Of a stretch of 64,000 nt of DNA, positions 44,571 through 53,408 are shown in pieces. The notes below the pieces were generated by a model. The model saw only the letters and a program-made list of their open reading frames with translations, did no database searches and had not been told where the DNA came from. Source of the stretch: Caecibacter massiliensis. Lineage in GTDB: Bacteria; Bacillota; Negativicutes; Veillonellales; Megasphaeraceae. The stretch lies in NCBI GenBank assembly GCA_900095875.1, contig LT608311.1, positions 806,001-870,000 of the forward strand, read 5' to 3'. Within the stretch, counting starts at the first letter, position 1; every line of letters begins with the position of its first letter. The position numbers and the translations under genes are program-made.

Positions 44571-44644
44571 GCGGGTGTAATTCAGTGGTAGAATACGAGC
44601 TTCCCAAGCTTGGTACGAGGGTTCGATCCCCTTCATCCGCTCCA
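44571..44644 (+). tRNA. tRNA-Gly (anticodon CCC)
   Basis: The cloverleaf is complete. The acceptor GCGGGTG pairs with CATCCGC; the D arm is ATTCAGTGGTAGAAT; the anticodon stem CGAGC/GCTTG encloses TTCCCAA, giving anticodon CCC; the T arm is AGGG-TTCGATC-CCCT. The discriminator is T, as expected for tRNA-Gly, and CCA is encoded. It would read GGG codons. A strong terminator follows. Confidence 0.95.
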
Positions 44645-44652
44645 TACGATGA

Positions 44653-44697
44653 GACGGCCCCATGAAGCGATATGTGCTTCATGGGGCCGTCTTTTTC
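44653..44697 (+). terminator. tRNA-Gly terminator
   Basis: ACGGCCCCATGAAGC pairs with GCTTCATGGGGCCGT around a 7-base loop, followed by CTTTTT. Confidence 0.92.
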
Positions 44698-44749
44698 TAT
44701 TCTTTCTTTTACAGTTATAAAACAACATCTATTGAGAAATGCGCTTAAC

Positions 44750-45130
44750 CTAATATGTTTCAACAGTATGGCAAAAATCAAGTGCCTTATCATATTGTTC
44801 TTTTGCTTCTAATTGTGAAACAATAAAAAAGTCAGCATAATCCGTGTTATTGCGAATCTGAAATGCCTGGCTAAGGTATTTAGAATACATTTTATCAAAA
44901 ATTCCTGTTTTAATATATTCCTTTTGGAAATAAGAAATAACTCCAGCATGTTTTTTAAAATCTACACCATCCAGAGCCAAAACAGCTCTGACTGCTGTAA
45001 ACATTGCATAATAAGATCTGCTAACAGAATCTTTATAACTCCTGCATTCCAGCAAAATAGAAGCAGCATGTAATTTTTCTTTCGCCATGTTTAACCTGTA
45101 TCTCATTAACTCTACCCGGTTTTCATGCAA
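44750..45130 (-). CDS. HEPN domain protein (toxin half of a HEPN/MNT pair)
   Basis: A 126-residue all-helical HEPN protein. The first helix carries RLNMAKEKLHAA, the core helix SVSRSYYAMFTAVRAVL, then KKHAGVISYF and the RNNTDYADF motif. The common RNase signature Rx4-6H is not clearly present; instead the RNNTDY form is seen. HEPN/MNT pairs act as toxin-antitoxin systems in which the nucleotidyltransferase AMPylates the HEPN protein. The start appears to be a TTG at 45130, with GGGAG 9 bases upstream, overlapping the MNT gene by 8 bases. Confidence 0.82.
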   Translation of the reverse strand: MHENRVELMRYRLNMAKEKLHAASILLECRSYKDSVSRSYYAMFTAVRAVLALDGVDFKKHAGVISYFQKEYIKTGIFDKMYSKYLSQAFQIRNNTDYADFFIVSQLEAKEQYDKALDFCHTVETY

Positions 45131-45464
45131 CTACATTCACTCCCTCTTTTTTTATATTACGATAATAAGGAATATCATCTTGGTATTTCATATATTCGTC
45201 ATAGGGGATAACTGCAGGAGAAATAATTGTTCCATATTCAAGCTCTAAATCAGCAGAAATATCCCACACTTTTTTTAACTTTTCCTGTAAATCCAGCTGT
45301 TCTCCATGTACAATGGCCACTAAATCAATGTCTGAATCTTCCGTATTATCCTTTCGTGAATAAGATCCATATAGTAGAATCTGATCAATGGCATCCCCAA
45401 AAGCTTGGTAATATGCATCTACCACGGCCTTAATAATTTTTTTTAATTCTATTTCTGAGCACAT
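45123..45464 (-). CDS. Minimal nucleotidyltransferase (MNT, antitoxin half)
   Basis: A 113-residue protein with the minimal nucleotidyltransferase fold. The signature is LLYGSYSRKDNTEDSDIDLV, containing GSxSR and DxD for metal and nucleotide binding, and a later acidic residue sits in SADLELEYG. In related pairs the MNT adds AMP units to a Tyr of the HEPN toxin and so neutralises it. The gene precedes and overlaps the HEPN gene, the usual order. AAGGTGA lies upstream of ATG 45464. Confidence 0.85.
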   Translation of the reverse strand: MCSEIELKKIIKAVVDAYYQAFGDAIDQILLYGSYSRKDNTEDSDIDLVAIVHGEQLDLQEKLKKVWDISADLELEYGTIISPAVIPYDEYMKYQDDIPYYRNIKKEGVNVVA

Positions 45465-45650
45465 GGTATCATCACCTTATTAAAAAATCCAAGATAAATC
45501 TTGCCTCTTTAAAATCATTGTAACAAATATACCGGGTTTGTACAATATAAATGCACTTATCACCTATCCCGCAATTATGTTCACTGATTATAAAGTTCTG
45601 GTACATCGCATGTATACTTTTTCTGCAAACTCCCATCTATAAATGATACA

Positions 45651-45687
45651 ACGAAAGGGACTGTCCATGCAACACAGTCCCTTTCGT
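45651..45687. terminator. Terminator downstream of the 45696 gene
   Basis: ACGAAAGGGACTGT pairs perfectly with ACAGTCCCTTTCGT around a 9-base loop. It closes the four-gene envelope operon on the minus strand. Confidence 0.8.
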
Positions 45688-45695
45688 TTGTATCC

Positions 45696-46025
45696 TTATT
45701 TCTTTTTACTCGTCTTTGGCGCCGTTTTGATGACGACGTTGCGGCCATCTTTAACGACTTCCAGGGAAATATCCCCTACACCGTCTTTATAATAAGCCAT
45801 CTTGATATCGAGAAGAATAGCTCCGACCTTTTTTTGCAGATCATCGGTAAAAAACTGCTTGCGGAAATCTTCCGCCGTCTGCTGAGAAGCTTTCTTCTTT
45901 ACGACAGGCCGCCGGGCCACCGTTTCTTCATCGTCCCAGTCAGCGGTTTCAAAGGTTACTTCTTCTTTTACTCCCTTGAACATGTCCTCCAGAGAACGGT
46001 TCTTGGGAATTTTATGTTTTGCCAT
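45696..46025 (-). CDS. Conserved hypothetical protein
   Basis: A 109-residue cytoplasmic-looking protein that I do not recognise. It is rich in charged residues. The N-terminal half is probably disordered, and the C-terminal half (from about 55) shows a helix with the repeated pattern FFTDDLQKKVGAILLDIKMAYY followed by two strands, ending in a Lys tail. It is the last gene of a same-strand group with the envelope genes 46076-48770 (50-base gap), which suggests a linked role. GGAGTG precedes ATG 46025. Confidence 0.7.
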   Translation of the reverse strand: MAKHKIPKNRSLEDMFKGVKEEVTFETADWDDEETVARRPVVKKKASQQTAEDFRKQFFTDDLQKKVGAILLDIKMAYYKDGVGDISLEVVKDGRNVVIKTAPKTSKKK

Positions 46026-46075
46026 GTATATTCACTCCTTATATGCCAAAAGGCGCCAAGATGGCGCCTGGGCAG

Positions 46076-46972
46076 TTATTTCTTTTCATCCATCTTATCA
46101 GCTGCTTCACGCATGCTGTTCAGTGTAATCTTTGAAAATTCTTCCGGCGTCTTATAGGTAGCAATCTTGGTAAACCCTTTCTTCAGACGGCCCCGGTATG
46201 CAGCAACCACTTCGTTGTCGGCATTCATTTCAGCAATGAAGATTTCCTGTCCGTCGATGCCTACGAGGCGGAATTTTCCGCTCGGCGAGATTTCACGCCA
46301 GCTGCTGGTCGCACCATCAAACATGTATACGACACCCGTGCGCAGATTATCATAGAAGAAGATATCCTGATCATAGAACACGGCAATGCGGCCGATATTT
46401 TCTGCCTGGACGTTAATGCGCCGCGTATCGTAGTTGGCATCGGTCCGGTAAATACGATATTTATCTTTATCGACTTCCAACTTCATGTATACCACATTGG
46501 TTGCTGTCGAATACGCGACATCGACGATTTTGCTGTCCCGTGGCGCATTTTCAATGGGCGTATCGAGTTCGCGGTCCGGATAAATCGGGTTATACTGGGC
46601 AATATAAACGCCATAACGGCCGGTCTTTTCATCTTTACCATACGTCGCGAAAATAGCCAGATTCCGGTCAGGCAGCCATTCAAAGAAGGACACCTTGCGT
46701 CCATGGAGACGGATGCGTTGTGGTTCACTCTTCTGACCCGCTTCATAAATAGAAACCGTGTCATCGACAACGGTTGCCATGAACCTCTTGTCGTAGGAAT
46801 AATAGGTCTGGCCATTGGGTTCGGCCCCATATCCCATTTTTTCCTGCTGATTGGTCCCACCGATCTGGAAATCCGACGTCGGCGCAAAAAGGAACTGATC
46901 CAGGTAATAATACACGCCGGCCTGGATAGCTATGCCTGCAGCAAAGGCCAAAAGCACTTTTTTCAGCTTCAT
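46076..46972 (-). CDS. Membrane-anchored beta-propeller-like protein of unknown function
   Basis: A 298-residue protein with an uncleaved N-terminal membrane anchor (about 5-28) and a large extracytoplasmic domain. The domain consists of repeating strand blocks: YYSYDKRFMATVVDDTVSIYEAG, FFEWLPDRNLAIFATYG, VDVAYSTATNVVYMKLEVDKDKY and similar, each of which looks like a blade of a WD40/DPP4-type propeller. No catalytic motif is visible. It follows the phosphodiester-glycosidase gene by 10 bases and so probably acts in the same envelope process. Function unknown. Confidence 0.7.
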   Translation of the reverse strand: MKLKKVLLAFAAGIAIQAGVYYYLDQFLFAPTSDFQIGGTNQQEKMGYGAEPNGQTYYSYDKRFMATVVDDTVSIYEAGQKSEPQRIRLHGRKVSFFEWLPDRNLAIFATYGKDEKTGRYGVYIAQYNPIYPDRELDTPIENAPRDSKIVDVAYSTATNVVYMKLEVDKDKYRIYRTDANYDTRRINVQAENIGRIAVFYDQDIFFYDNLRTGVVYMFDGATSSWREISPSGKFRLVGIDGQEIFIAEMNADNEVVAAYRGRLKKGFTKIATYKTPEEFSKITLNSMREAADKMDEKK

Positions 46973-46982
46973 TCGTTCCCTC

Positions 46983-47921
46983 CTACTTTACAATAAACGC
47001 CGTCGGAATCATCCGTTCTCCGAGGAGATCTGCCGGTTTGTTGACAACTTTACCATTGAGATACAATGTAGAACTGGAACCCCCATCGAGATTAGCAGCA
47101 ATATAAGCACCCTGTTCGTACATGATATTCTGCAAATCCCGCAGCGTCGCGCCGATAGAATATGATGGTTGACGTCCATCGATGACCAGGAACAGGACTG
47201 TCCCGTCTTTCCGCTGGCCGATAGCCGTACGGGGGCCGACGCCCCAGCCGCCATCACCGGCGGTAATCATCTTCTGACCATTGACAATCAATGCCGGGCC
47301 AAAGGAAATCCCTTCCTGGATATCCATGGAAATGAGTTCCCCTTTACTGTAATTGCCGGCTACGAGATTGCCGTCCTTCGTAAAGCCGATAAATTCGTTG
47401 ACTTCACTGTTATCAGCATCGCCACCGAGGACAAACTTGCCATCGTGGAGGATAAATCCATACGGACTGCGGCCGGTCCCGGTACCATTGGCATCATAGA
47501 ACCCGCCTGCATTAATAGCCGCGACAGCGTTGTTGCGCTGGGCGATACCGCTGGTCGTATCGCCTTTTTCATCCATATTTTCAGCTGTGCCGACCTTAAC
47601 TCGTTTGGGGTCGGGGATTTCCAGGAGAAATCCCTTGAACCGGCTCGATTCGATATTTTGCAACTTCAACGAAGAATCAGTGCGGACTTTGAACTTGAAT
47701 AATTCCTGCTTCGGTGCCGTACTGATGCCTCCCAGTATCTTATCGATTTCGTCCTGGGAAAAGAGCCAGGTGATATACTGGGGATGACGGCTTTTCAGAA
47801 TAGCCCCGACAACGGTCCGCTTGATATTATCAAAAGGTCCGAAGAGAACGACTACGGGAGACGTTACAGCAAAAAACAAGAGCAGGACTACAAAAAATTT
47901 ACCTATTTCCTTCAGCTTCAT
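46983..47921 (-). CDS. Phosphodiester glycosidase (NAGPA) family protein
   Basis: A 312-residue exported protein with an N-terminal signal anchor (about 8-28) and a C-terminal NAGPA domain (about 100-310). Typical motifs are AINAGGFYDANG, GRSPYGFILHDGK, GPRTAIGQRKDGTVLFLVIDGRQ and NLDGGSSSTLYLNG. The family includes the uncovering enzyme that removes GlcNAc from phosphodiesters, and bacterial proteins linked to exopolysaccharide or teichoic-like polymers. Here it sits between a lipoprotein deacetylase and a propeller protein, so it likely remodels a surface glycan. Confidence 0.88.
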   Translation of the reverse strand: MKLKEIGKFFVVLLLFFAVTSPVVVLFGPFDNIKRTVVGAILKSRHPQYITWLFSQDEIDKILGGISTAPKQELFKFKVRTDSSLKLQNIESSRFKGFLLEIPDPKRVKVGTAENMDEKGDTTSGIAQRNNAVAAINAGGFYDANGTGTGRSPYGFILHDGKFVLGGDADNSEVNEFIGFTKDGNLVAGNYSKGELISMDIQEGISFGPALIVNGQKMITAGDGGWGVGPRTAIGQRKDGTVLFLVIDGRQPSYSIGATLRDLQNIMYEQGAYIAANLDGGSSSTLYLNGKVVNKPADLLGERMIPTAFIVK

Positions 47922-47951
47922 AATTACCTCATTCTAAGCACACCGGCTGCC

Positions 47952-48770
47952 TTACCGTTGTTCGTACTTTTCAGTCGTAATGCGCTGTCTGAAATTATCT
48001 ATGTCCACTTCATTGCCAATCCAGATACGTTTGACCGCATAGGGATTGTCACCATATTTTGCCCATCCCGGATTCATGGTAAAGGCCAGCTTAATGCCAT
48101 ATTTCTTCATGACCTTTTCCGCTTCCGGGCTGTTACCGCCATAGGGATAGCAGAAAAATTCATTGGTTATGCCCAGCTGTTCTTTAAGTTCAGCCTGGCT
48201 TTTCTGCATTTCTGTATCCAGTGTAGTACCGCCCATCTGGTTCAGCCGTTCATGATGATACCCATGAGATGCAATTTCCATGCCCGCAGCCTTCATTTCT
48301 TTAATCTGCTGCCATGTCAGGCGCGTCCCATGATCCGCATCATACGTAGGAATGAATACCGTACAGGCAAACCCATATTCCTTCATGACCGGCATGACAA
48401 TCGAATAGGTATCGGGATATCCGTCATCAAAGGTCAGGACAACGGGACGGACAGGAACCGGTTTGTTATGGACCATGTATTCATAAAGCTGTTCCATAGT
48501 AATCGGATGAAAATCATTATCCTTCAGGAACTTCATCTGCTTACGGAAATTTTCTTCTGTCAGACAGGCCTGATTATGAGGGTCATCGGGATCAACGCCA
48601 ATCATATGGTACATCAGAACCGGAACGCCGTTCTTAGGTACTGCCATTTCCACCTGTGCAGTCTGGGCAGCTGGCGCATCTTTCTTCTGGGATTCTTCCC
48701 CGGAAGAGCCACAACCTGCCAGCAGAGACAGACATATCAGAGCCATGCCTAGTAGTTTCCAAATACGCAA
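47952..48770 (-). CDS. Polysaccharide deacetylase lipoprotein
   Basis: A 272-residue NodB-domain lipoprotein. The lipobox is LLAGC (Cys 20). The catalytic domain shows VLMYHMIG, LTFDDGYPDTY, the metal site in SHGYHHERL, and CYPYGGNSPEA. It belongs to the PgaB/ICA-like deacetylase group acting on beta-linked N-acetylhexosamine polymers at the cell surface. The start is a TTG at 48770. It is the first gene of the four-gene envelope operon. Confidence 0.9.
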   Translation of the reverse strand: MRIWKLLGMALICLSLLAGCGSSGEESQKKDAPAAQTAQVEMAVPKNGVPVLMYHMIGVDPDDPHNQACLTEENFRKQMKFLKDNDFHPITMEQLYEYMVHNKPVPVRPVVLTFDDGYPDTYSIVMPVMKEYGFACTVFIPTYDADHGTRLTWQQIKEMKAAGMEIASHGYHHERLNQMGGTTLDTEMQKSQAELKEQLGITNEFFCYPYGGNSPEAEKVMKKYGIKLAFTMNPGWAKYGDNPYAVKRIWIGNEVDIDNFRQRITTEKYEQR

Positions 48771-48843
48771 AATTTAGAAGCCCCCTTCTCGTATACTTGT
48801 GTTACGTACTATATTTTACAAGATTTTGACTTTTGGTGCAAAT

Positions 48844-49806
48844 TTATGGATAGGGCACGAAAGACAGTTCCTCTTCATGACCAGCCAGGAAAAGCCGTAT
48901 CTGCCGTTCTGCCTCGTGGAAGAGTGCCTGTTCTCCTTCTACAGAGTGAGACGCTACACTCGGTGTCAGCAAAAATTCCGGCCGGGTCATCATTTTGAGC
49001 ATCATCGGGCTGGGATGTTCCATAGACAGGACATCCAGTGCCGCACTGCGGATATGCCCGTCATCGACAGCATGGTATAAGGCCGCTTCATCAGCCAGTC
49101 CACCACGGCTGCAATTGACGAATATGGCTCCTTCTTTCATTTCCTCAAACTGTTCTTCCCGAAAAATATACCGCGTCGTTTCATTGAGTGGTATGTGAAG
49201 CGATACGACATCGCTGGTCCGCAGCAGTTTGTCGAAATCAACGGGCCGGACCCGTTCTTCCATCATGATTTTTTCGTCAACAAACGGATCATAGGCCTGT
49301 ATTTTACATCCAAAAGCCTGCATCCGTGCCGCAACGGCCCTGCCTGTACGGCCGTAACCAATCAGGCCGATAAGGTTGCTGCCCACGCGGTGCAGCGGCC
49401 AGCCAACAGCGCCGTATTCCCAACGGCTGTTATTGCGGATATCGTTCTGATACTCGGGAATCTGCCGCAGGAGAGCCAGCATCATAGCACATGTATGATC
49501 GGCAATGTCATCCACACAGTACACCGGATTACAGAGTACCTTCACGCCCCGCCGGGCTGCCGCCTGCAGGTCTACATGATCGACCCGCGAACGGAGGACG
49601 ACAATCAACTTTAATTCATCTAACTGGTCCAGCAGGGATTCCGTTATTGGTTCATCCCGACAGACAAGAACATCACAATCTTCCAGTCTTTCTGCCATTT
49701 CTTCTTCATTTGTGACCGGGCAATACGCTACATCGGCAATATCGCCCAACCGCTCGCCAAAATCATCTTCATCCTGATGCGTAGCAAGAATACTTATGTG
49801 GTACAT
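48844..49806 (-). CDS. D-isomer-specific 2-hydroxyacid dehydrogenase family protein, catalytic His replaced
   Basis: A 320-residue protein of the D-2-hydroxyacid dehydrogenase family. It has the NAD loop LIGYGRTGRAVAARM (about 145-160), the conserved Arg in NCSRGGLAD, and the Glu in LDVLSMEHPSP. The catalytic His that normally follows Pro in LTPH is Ser here (LLTPSVASHS). The only nearby His lies four residues later. It may therefore be a poor dehydrogenase or use a different residue, or act as an NAD sensor like CtBP-type relatives. Substrate unknown. AAGGGG precedes ATG 49806. Confidence 0.85.
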   Translation of the reverse strand: MYHISILATHQDEDDFGERLGDIADVAYCPVTNEEEMAERLEDCDVLVCRDEPITESLLDQLDELKLIVVLRSRVDHVDLQAAARRGVKVLCNPVYCVDDIADHTCAMMLALLRQIPEYQNDIRNNSRWEYGAVGWPLHRVGSNLIGLIGYGRTGRAVAARMQAFGCKIQAYDPFVDEKIMMEERVRPVDFDKLLRTSDVVSLHIPLNETTRYIFREEQFEEMKEGAIFVNCSRGGLADEAALYHAVDDGHIRSAALDVLSMEHPSPMMLKMMTRPEFLLTPSVASHSVEGEQALFHEAERQIRLFLAGHEEELSFVPYP

Positions 49807-49971
49807 ATCACAGCCCCTTCTCTCTTAGAAATAAAGAATTTAGTCATAGATATACAATTAAATATATATCACATTACCGGTCAAATAGCAAGCCTTATGC
49901 ACAAAAGGAACTGAATCCGCCCGGCGCCAATACGGCCCGGCAGGAAAATCTCCGCACGCTGGCAAATCTCT

Positions 49972-50014
49972 GAAAAAAATTCCAGACAGTATTCTCAGAG
50001 GAACATGCCTGGAA
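49972..50014 (-). terminator. Terminator of the PhnCDE-type operon
   Basis: On the minus strand, ATTCCAG pairs with CTGGAAT and is followed by a run of T's, 9 bases after the phnE-like stop codon. Confidence 0.8.
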
Positions 50015-50022
50015 TCATCAGA

Positions 50023-51570
50023 TTACTGTATTTCACTGAGCCGTTGTTTTTTACGCAGCCATTCCGAAAAGATCTCTACGATCGTTACCAGCCCGGTCAT
50101 GCCCCATAAAAGGGCTCCCGCTGCAGCCCATTCGTAATGCATCATCGCCAGTATCAGCGGCGTTCCGATACCGCCGGCCCCAACCAGGCCCAGGATAGCG
50201 GCATCGCGCAGATTGACATCGAACCGATACAAGACAGCCGCCCCGTAGCGCGGTACCAGCTGTGGCAGGACAGCCCAGCGGATGGATTGTGCGACGGATA
50301 TTCCCATAGCCCGGTATGCCCGGTACGGTTCCAGCCGGATATCATCGATAGCGATGAGAAATCTCTTGGCCAGAAGGCCGACACTGCACAAGGATAAGGT
50401 CAGTACGCCGGCAAAAGGACCGGGGCCGGTAACGCGGATCCACATCAGGCCGTACACAAATACAGGAACGGCACGGATGAGCAGCAATATCAGCCGCGAA
50501 GCCAGTGCAGCCGGCACGGGAAGGAGGCGGAAACTGGCCGAAAAAGAAAACCAGGCAGCAATGACCGTACCTCCCAGCGTACCCAGGAAGGCTATGCAAA
50601 ATGTCTCATACAGGAGCCAGGGGACGCCATCATGAGCAAGGGAAAATATCATTGACCAGTCGGGATGAAGGATTCCCTGCATAATAGCCGCTGCAGCTGC
50701 CATGCCCTTTCCATCCATATCTGGCAGCACCAGCGTCTGAAAAGAGGAAAAAAACAGTACGGCCAGCGTCAGCAACAACAATACTTTTTTCATGCGGGAC
50801 AAACGACTCCTGCCTGAAAGGACCTGGCGCAGCCATTCACTGACACCTTCTGTCAGCAGGACGACGACGTACAGCAGTAATAAAATCATGCCGACTTCAC
50901 TGTATTCACGCCAGGCCAGCCTTTCATTCAGTAAAATTCCGATACCTCCGGCCCCGACATATCCCAGGATAGCCGCATGGCGGACATTGGCTTCCAGCAT
51001 ATATAATACATTAATCAGATACCCTGCCAGGACAGCCGGCAATACAGCCCGGATAAAAGCCCGCAGGCGGCCGCATCCAGCTGCTTCCAGTGCCTGCGCC
51101 GCTCTTAAGTCGGCGTTTTCCATATCTTCATAGCCCATACGGACCATGACCACCGTCGTATAGATACTCAGTGCCAGCGTCCCGGCCAGCGTTCCCAGTC
51201 CGACGAGGAACGTACAAAGGAGTGCCAGAATCAGTGCCGGGATAGTCCGGATGAGATGAATGATAGTCTTAAACGGAATCCGCAGCCAGGCATGAGGATT
51301 GAGATAGGCATTGGCAAAGGACGCCCCCACCAGGCCCAGCACGGCCCCGATTCCCGTACCAGCCAGAGACATCTGCACCGTCGCCCAGAGCGGAGCCAGT
51401 ACGACCCTGGCATAGGAAGTTTCTGGCGGTATCATCGCTCCGGCAATGTCAAAGAATCGCACGCCCCGCCTCAATAGGAGAGACAGAGATACATCGGTGC
51501 TTTCCCCGCAAAGGATGATCAGTGCCAGAAATAGCATCCCCATCCCTGTTCGGCGCAATGAATATCTCAT
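50023..51570 (-). CDS. phnE: PhnE-type ABC transporter permease, two domains fused
   Basis: A 515-residue membrane protein made of two PhnE permease domains in tandem. Each half has about six helices and the inner-membrane EAA-type loop: ALEAAGCGRLRAFIRAVLP near 160 and AYRAMGISVAQSIRWAVLP near 420. Each half then ends with a matching segment: EANVRHAAILGYVGAGGIG and DVNLRDAAILGLVGAGGIG. The halves are therefore an internal duplication that replaces the usual homodimer. It overlaps phnC by 4 bases. Confidence 0.9.
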   Translation of the reverse strand: MRYSLRRTGMGMLFLALIILCGESTDVSLSLLLRRGVRFFDIAGAMIPPETSYARVVLAPLWATVQMSLAGTGIGAVLGLVGASFANAYLNPHAWLRIPFKTIIHLIRTIPALILALLCTFLVGLGTLAGTLALSIYTTVVMVRMGYEDMENADLRAAQALEAAGCGRLRAFIRAVLPAVLAGYLINVLYMLEANVRHAAILGYVGAGGIGILLNERLAWREYSEVGMILLLLYVVVLLTEGVSEWLRQVLSGRSRLSRMKKVLLLLTLAVLFFSSFQTLVLPDMDGKGMAAAAAIMQGILHPDWSMIFSLAHDGVPWLLYETFCIAFLGTLGGTVIAAWFSFSASFRLLPVPAALASRLILLLIRAVPVFVYGLMWIRVTGPGPFAGVLTLSLCSVGLLAKRFLIAIDDIRLEPYRAYRAMGISVAQSIRWAVLPQLVPRYGAAVLYRFDVNLRDAAILGLVGAGGIGTPLILAMMHYEWAAAGALLWGMTGLVTIVEIFSEWLRKKQRLSEIQ

Positions 51571-52316
51571 GATTGCGTCCTCCCATACAGGTCCTGCAAC
51601 CGGTCATCTGTCCAGTCTGCCGGAGGCCCGTCAAAGAAAATGCGTCCGTCCTTCAGCCCGATAATCCGGTCCGACCAGGTCCGGGCCTGTTCGACATTGT
51701 GACTGTTCATGACGACAGTAAGCCCCTGTTTCTGCTGCAGCCTGCGCATGAGCTCCAGCACCTGCCGGGCTGTCAGAGGATCCAGCGAAGCGACCGGTTC
51801 ATCGGCGAGAAGAATCGTCGCATCCTGCATCAGTGTCCGGGCAATAGCTACACGCTGTTTCTGACCGCCGCTCAATGCATGGGCAGGAGTCTGGCTGTAT
51901 GATTCCAGCCCCACGGCTTTCAGGGCAGCCATGGCCTTTTCTTTTTCTGCCCGGGGAAAGCACCCGGACAAGGCTCTCCACAGAGGAACGCGGGCCAGAC
52001 TGCCATTCAGCACATTCTGCAGACACGTACACATATCGACAAGACTGAAATCCTGGAAAATCATGCCGACCCGCTGCTGGATTTTCCGCCTGCCCCGGCC
52101 GTTCAGCCTGTCAAAACGGGTACCGTCAATCCAGACCTCACCCGAATCGGGCCGCACCATATGGTTAAACAAGCGCAGCAATGTCGTCTTGCCGGCTCCG
52201 CTGGGTCCGATGACCGATACAAACTGTCCCGTCGGGATAGAAAGCGATATATCGCGCAGTACAGGATGCTGCTTTTTATAGGACTGGCAGACGTGCTTTA
52301 ATTCCAGCATAGCCAT
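51567..52316 (-). CDS. phnC: PhnC-type ABC transporter ATPase
   Basis: A 249-residue ABC ATPase. Walker A is GPSGAGKTT, the Q-loop is GMIFQDFSLVD, the signature LSGGQKQRVAIAR and Walker B LLADEPVASLDP. The N-terminal LELKHVCQSY and the DEPVASLDP form are typical of PhnC, the phosphonate importer ATPase. It lies between phnD and phnE, in the usual order phnD-phnC-phnE. Confidence 0.92.
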   Translation of the reverse strand: MAMLELKHVCQSYKKQHPVLRDISLSIPTGQFVSVIGPSGAGKTTLLRLFNHMVRPDSGEVWIDGTRFDRLNGRGRRKIQQRVGMIFQDFSLVDMCTCLQNVLNGSLARVPLWRALSGCFPRAEKEKAMAALKAVGLESYSQTPAHALSGGQKQRVAIARTLMQDATILLADEPVASLDPLTARQVLELMRRLQQKQGLTVVMNSHNVEQARTWSDRIIGLKDGRIFFDGPPADWTDDRLQDLYGRTQS

Positions 52317-52339
52317 GGTTCTTTCCCCTTTTCACATCA

Positions 52340-53371
52340 TTACTTTAATTCCTGCTGAACTTTCCGTTCTCCATCATAATCCGAACTCTGAGCCCAGTCA
52401 TATCCTTTATGGCCCAACGTCTGCAGCACTTTCAATCCTTCATCGGTCTTTCCGATTTCAATGAGCGATTCGCCGAGGGCTTTGCGGAAGTTTTCATCCT
52501 GCATGACCTTGCTGGTCTTGCTGACGCTGACCGTATCGTTATAAATCTTATCCGTTACACCGATGACACCGGTCTGGGACCAGATATCCGATGTACCGCC
52601 GAATTTTTCCTGCCAGTTCTTTGCCATATGGGCACGGATATGAGAATAGGCCACGATGACATCTATCTGTCCCGATGCCAGGCGGGCCGTCGAAGTCGTA
52701 TACGAATCAGACTGCACGACATGAGCCAGATCGGATATTTTCTTGCCATAATTATCCTTCAGCCACAGTGACGGATACAGATATCCGGAAGCGGACGCCG
52801 GGCTCATGACGCCCCAGGTCAGATCATTCAATTCATCCCAGGTCGGCTTTTCGCCCCGTTTTACCTTAGCGAGGATAGCCTGTCCTTTGGCGCTCGGCCC
52901 TACGACAATAGCCGAACGATAATATTTCACCAGATCCTTCTTGAAGGCTTCCGGCGTACCGTTGTTCCAGACAGATAAATCCGTCGTATCCTTATCGATA
53001 CCCTGGCGAAGCGCCGTCAGCAGCACATCGACATCTTTATCATACATGACATACGTAGCTCCGGAAATAAAGCCCATATCAGCACTGCCCGAACTCAGAG
53101 CTTCTCCTACGGCGTTATAAGAAGTCCCCACATTGATGGTAACTTTTTTAATATTGTATCCCTTTTCTTTCATTTTTTCCTGGAGCATCTTCCCCAGTGG
53201 TTCGGTCTTTGTCTGGATTGTGTCGGCATCCTGGTACGGTGACACGGCGATTTTTAATTCTTCCACCTCTTTCGATCCGTTCTTCTGCGTATCACTACTG
53301 CCACAACCAGATAAGAATACGCATCCTACCAGCAATGCCGATAGGAGAACCTGCCATTTTTTCATCATCAT
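52340..53371 (-). CDS. phnD: PhnD-family periplasmic substrate-binding lipoprotein
   Basis: A 343-residue binding protein with a lipobox LSGC (Cys about 23). The mature part matches the PhnD/phosphite-phosphonate family: LKIAVSPYQDADTI near 43, VGTSYNAVGEAL, GSADMGFISGATYVM, then MSPASASGYLYPSLWL in the ligand-contact loop. The family binds phosphonates, phosphite or phosphate esters, but members with other ligands exist. Three consecutive ATG codons follow GAGGAG, so the start could be any of them. A structured leader with a terminator precedes it, which suggests control by a small molecule. Confidence 0.88.
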   Translation of the reverse strand: MMMKKWQVLLSALLVGCVFLSGCGSSDTQKNGSKEVEELKIAVSPYQDADTIQTKTEPLGKMLQEKMKEKGYNIKKVTINVGTSYNAVGEALSSGSADMGFISGATYVMYDKDVDVLLTALRQGIDKDTTDLSVWNNGTPEAFKKDLVKYYRSAIVVGPSAKGQAILAKVKRGEKPTWDELNDLTWGVMSPASASGYLYPSLWLKDNYGKKISDLAHVVQSDSYTTSTARLASGQIDVIVAYSHIRAHMAKNWQEKFGGTSDIWSQTGVIGVTDKIYNDTVSVSKTSKVMQDENFRKALGESLIEIGKTDEGLKVLQTLGHKGYDWAQSSDYDGERKVQQELK

Positions 53372-53408
53372 CGACTCCTCACAAAATATAATACATATTA
53401 TAAAACAT

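Noticed and set aside
44571-45470. Integrated mobile element at tRNA-Gly
   Set aside because: No integrase gene and no repeat of the tRNA 3' end was found in the following sequence.
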